A stretch of 5,315 nucleotides of DNA from an uncultured Duncaniella sp. (lineage in GTDB: Bacteria > Bacteroidota > Bacteroidia > Bacteroidales > Muribaculaceae): positions 1 through 5,315 of the forward strand of contig CAJUGS010000056.1 in assembly GCA_910586305.1 (NCBI GenBank). Direction: 5' to 3'. A model generated the notes under the pieces. It was not told the origin of the DNA. It saw only the letters and a program-made list of their open reading frames with translations, and made no database searches. Made by a program: the position numbers and the translations under genes. The stretch's first letter is position 1; each line of letters begins with the position of its first letter. Shown piece after piece: positions 4,681-5,315 of this stretch.

Positions 4681-5249
4681 ACGTCGCTGAAGCTAACGGT
4701 CCTCACAGGGCGCGTGTTGAGTTTCAGCGCGCCATACTCCATCGACTCCAGCCGTCTGAGCCAGCCCGCCTCGAACACCTTCTGCCTCGGGTCCCGGGCC
4801 ACAAGGCTGCCGATAAACCTGCGGCGCTCCGCCTTGACCGCCTCGAAGAGCACACGGGGGTCCCGGGCGTTGAGAGCGCCCAGGGTCTTCGGACCCACTA
4901 TACCGTCGGCCTTCACCCCGAGAAGCTTCTGCACATTGGTTATACCGTGCTTTCCCGAGGCCCACACCCAGTCCACGAGTATGTTCTCCAACGACTGCGA
5001 CAGTATGAAGTCAGCCTTCCACCGGTCCCAGTAGTGGGGTTTGAACACGCGGTCGCGCACGTCCGCCTCCGTCAGCAGCCTCAGATCGTCAGCGTCGATA
5101 TCCCCGTCGCCGTCCTTGTCATAGCCCACGCTGCGCCATGTGGCGATTGTCACACCCTTGTTGGTGGCACCGCCCCTGTCGTCCGGATGGTTCGAGAAAC
5201 CGCCCTCGAACGACAGTATGAATTTCAGAAGTATGTCTGCTTTTGCCAT
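4677..5249 (-). CDS. GH108 endolysin (lysozyme-like) with peptidoglycan-binding domain
   Basis: This 190-residue enzyme is expected to cut the glycan strands of peptidoglycan during lysis. Numbered from the ATG at 5249, Glu15 in FEGGF is the likely catalytic acid of glycoside hydrolase family 108, followed by DDRGGATNKGVT (23-34) and YWDRW (73-77). The C-terminal half matches the PG_binding_3 type domain (NVQKLLGVKADGIVGPKTL, 105-123). Residues 44-55, DKDGDGDIDADD, form an EF-hand-like calcium loop. No signal peptide is evident, so release through the holin is expected. An in-frame ATG at 5270 would add seven residues; 5249 is preferred because family members usually place the EGG glutamate near residue 15, but 5270 cannot be excluded. 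Its TGA overlaps the start of the spanin-like gene by four bases. It is probably the first gene of the lysis cassette. Confidence 0.92.
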   Translation of the reverse strand: MAKADILLKFILSFEGGFSNHPDDRGGATNKGVTIATWRSVGYDKDGDGDIDADDLRLLTEADVRDRVFKPHYWDRWKADFILSQSLENILVDWVWASGKHGITNVQKLLGVKADGIVGPKTLGALNARDPRVLFEAVKAERRRFIGSLVARDPRQKVFEAGWLRRLESMEYGALKLNTRPVRTVSFSDV

Positions 5250-5294
5250 AATTGCATCTATTATTTTCATTTATTGAATCGTCCGTCCCGCGGG

Positions 5295-5315
5295 TCAGAA
5301 CTTCACGGTCCATAT
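5295..5315 (-). CDS. Possible 3' end of an upstream phage gene
   Basis: One minus-strand frame entering from the window edge reads IWTVKF and then stops at TGA (5297-5295), 45 bases before the preferred endolysin start. A short hydrophobic/basic ending of this kind would suit a phage structural protein, and the spacing would suit an operon. Only six codons are visible, so this is weak; the frame may equally be meaningless. Confidence 0.2.
   Translation of the reverse strand: MWTVKF

Noticed and set aside
4789..4868. Direct repeat GGGTCCCGGGC at 4789-4799 and 4858-4868
   Set aside because: Both copies encode the peptide ARDPR in the endolysin, so codon use explains the match.
4663..5034. A 123-codon plus-strand frame opposite the endolysin
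   Set aside because: It is a shadow of the GH108 gene caused by its G/C-rich codons; no domain is visible.

Overview
The window looks like a junction between a Bacteroidales chromosome and an integrated prophage (or closely related phage-derived element). Three things suggest Bacteroidota. Two promoters match the phylum's TTG/TAnnTTTG pattern exactly at the -7 box (1579-1610 on minus, 3009-3040 on plus). Start codons have A/T-rich leaders and no Shine-Dalgarno. The integrase, GH108 endolysin and holin are of types common in phages of gut Bacteroidales. Muribaculaceae or Bacteroidaceae is a guess; no species can be named from this sequence.

Layout, left to right. Positions 26-1549 (minus) carry a complete host guaA (GMP synthase) with its own promoter just upstream. 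Positions 1587-1851 are the host/element junction: no gene, but two clusters of short repeats that could be integrase arm sites or operators, and probably one attachment site. Positions 1852-3027 (plus) encode a tyrosine recombinase. A promoter overlaps its 3' end and reads into a strong intrinsic terminator at 3093-3120, which lies just before a small standalone RNA polymerase alpha-CTD-like protein (3145-3414, plus). Positions 3414-3646 are a dense non-coding block with terminators for both strands, a tandem repeat framed by an inverted repeat, and a long 9-bp inverted repeat. Positions 3647-5249 (minus) hold a three-gene lysis cassette transcribed endolysin, spanin-like lipoprotein, holin, with overlapping start and stop codons. 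The last 21 bases may be the 3' end of a further phage gene.

How the genes would work together: the recombinase integrates or excises the element beside guaA without cutting it off from its promoter. The lysis genes are expressed leftward, late, from a promoter outside the window. The holin would permeabilise the inner membrane, the GH108 endolysin would cut peptidoglycan, and the lipoprotein with a C-terminal membrane helix would act like a one-piece (unimolecular) spanin on the outer membrane. The alpha-CTD-like protein may be a DNA-binding or transcription-modulating factor; its role is not known from the sequence.

The most interesting items are the predicted u-spanin, the alpha-CTD-like protein behind a promoter-terminator leader (attenuator or small RNA), and the structured 3414-3646 block. 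No CRISPR array, tRNA, rRNA or insertion sequence was seen.
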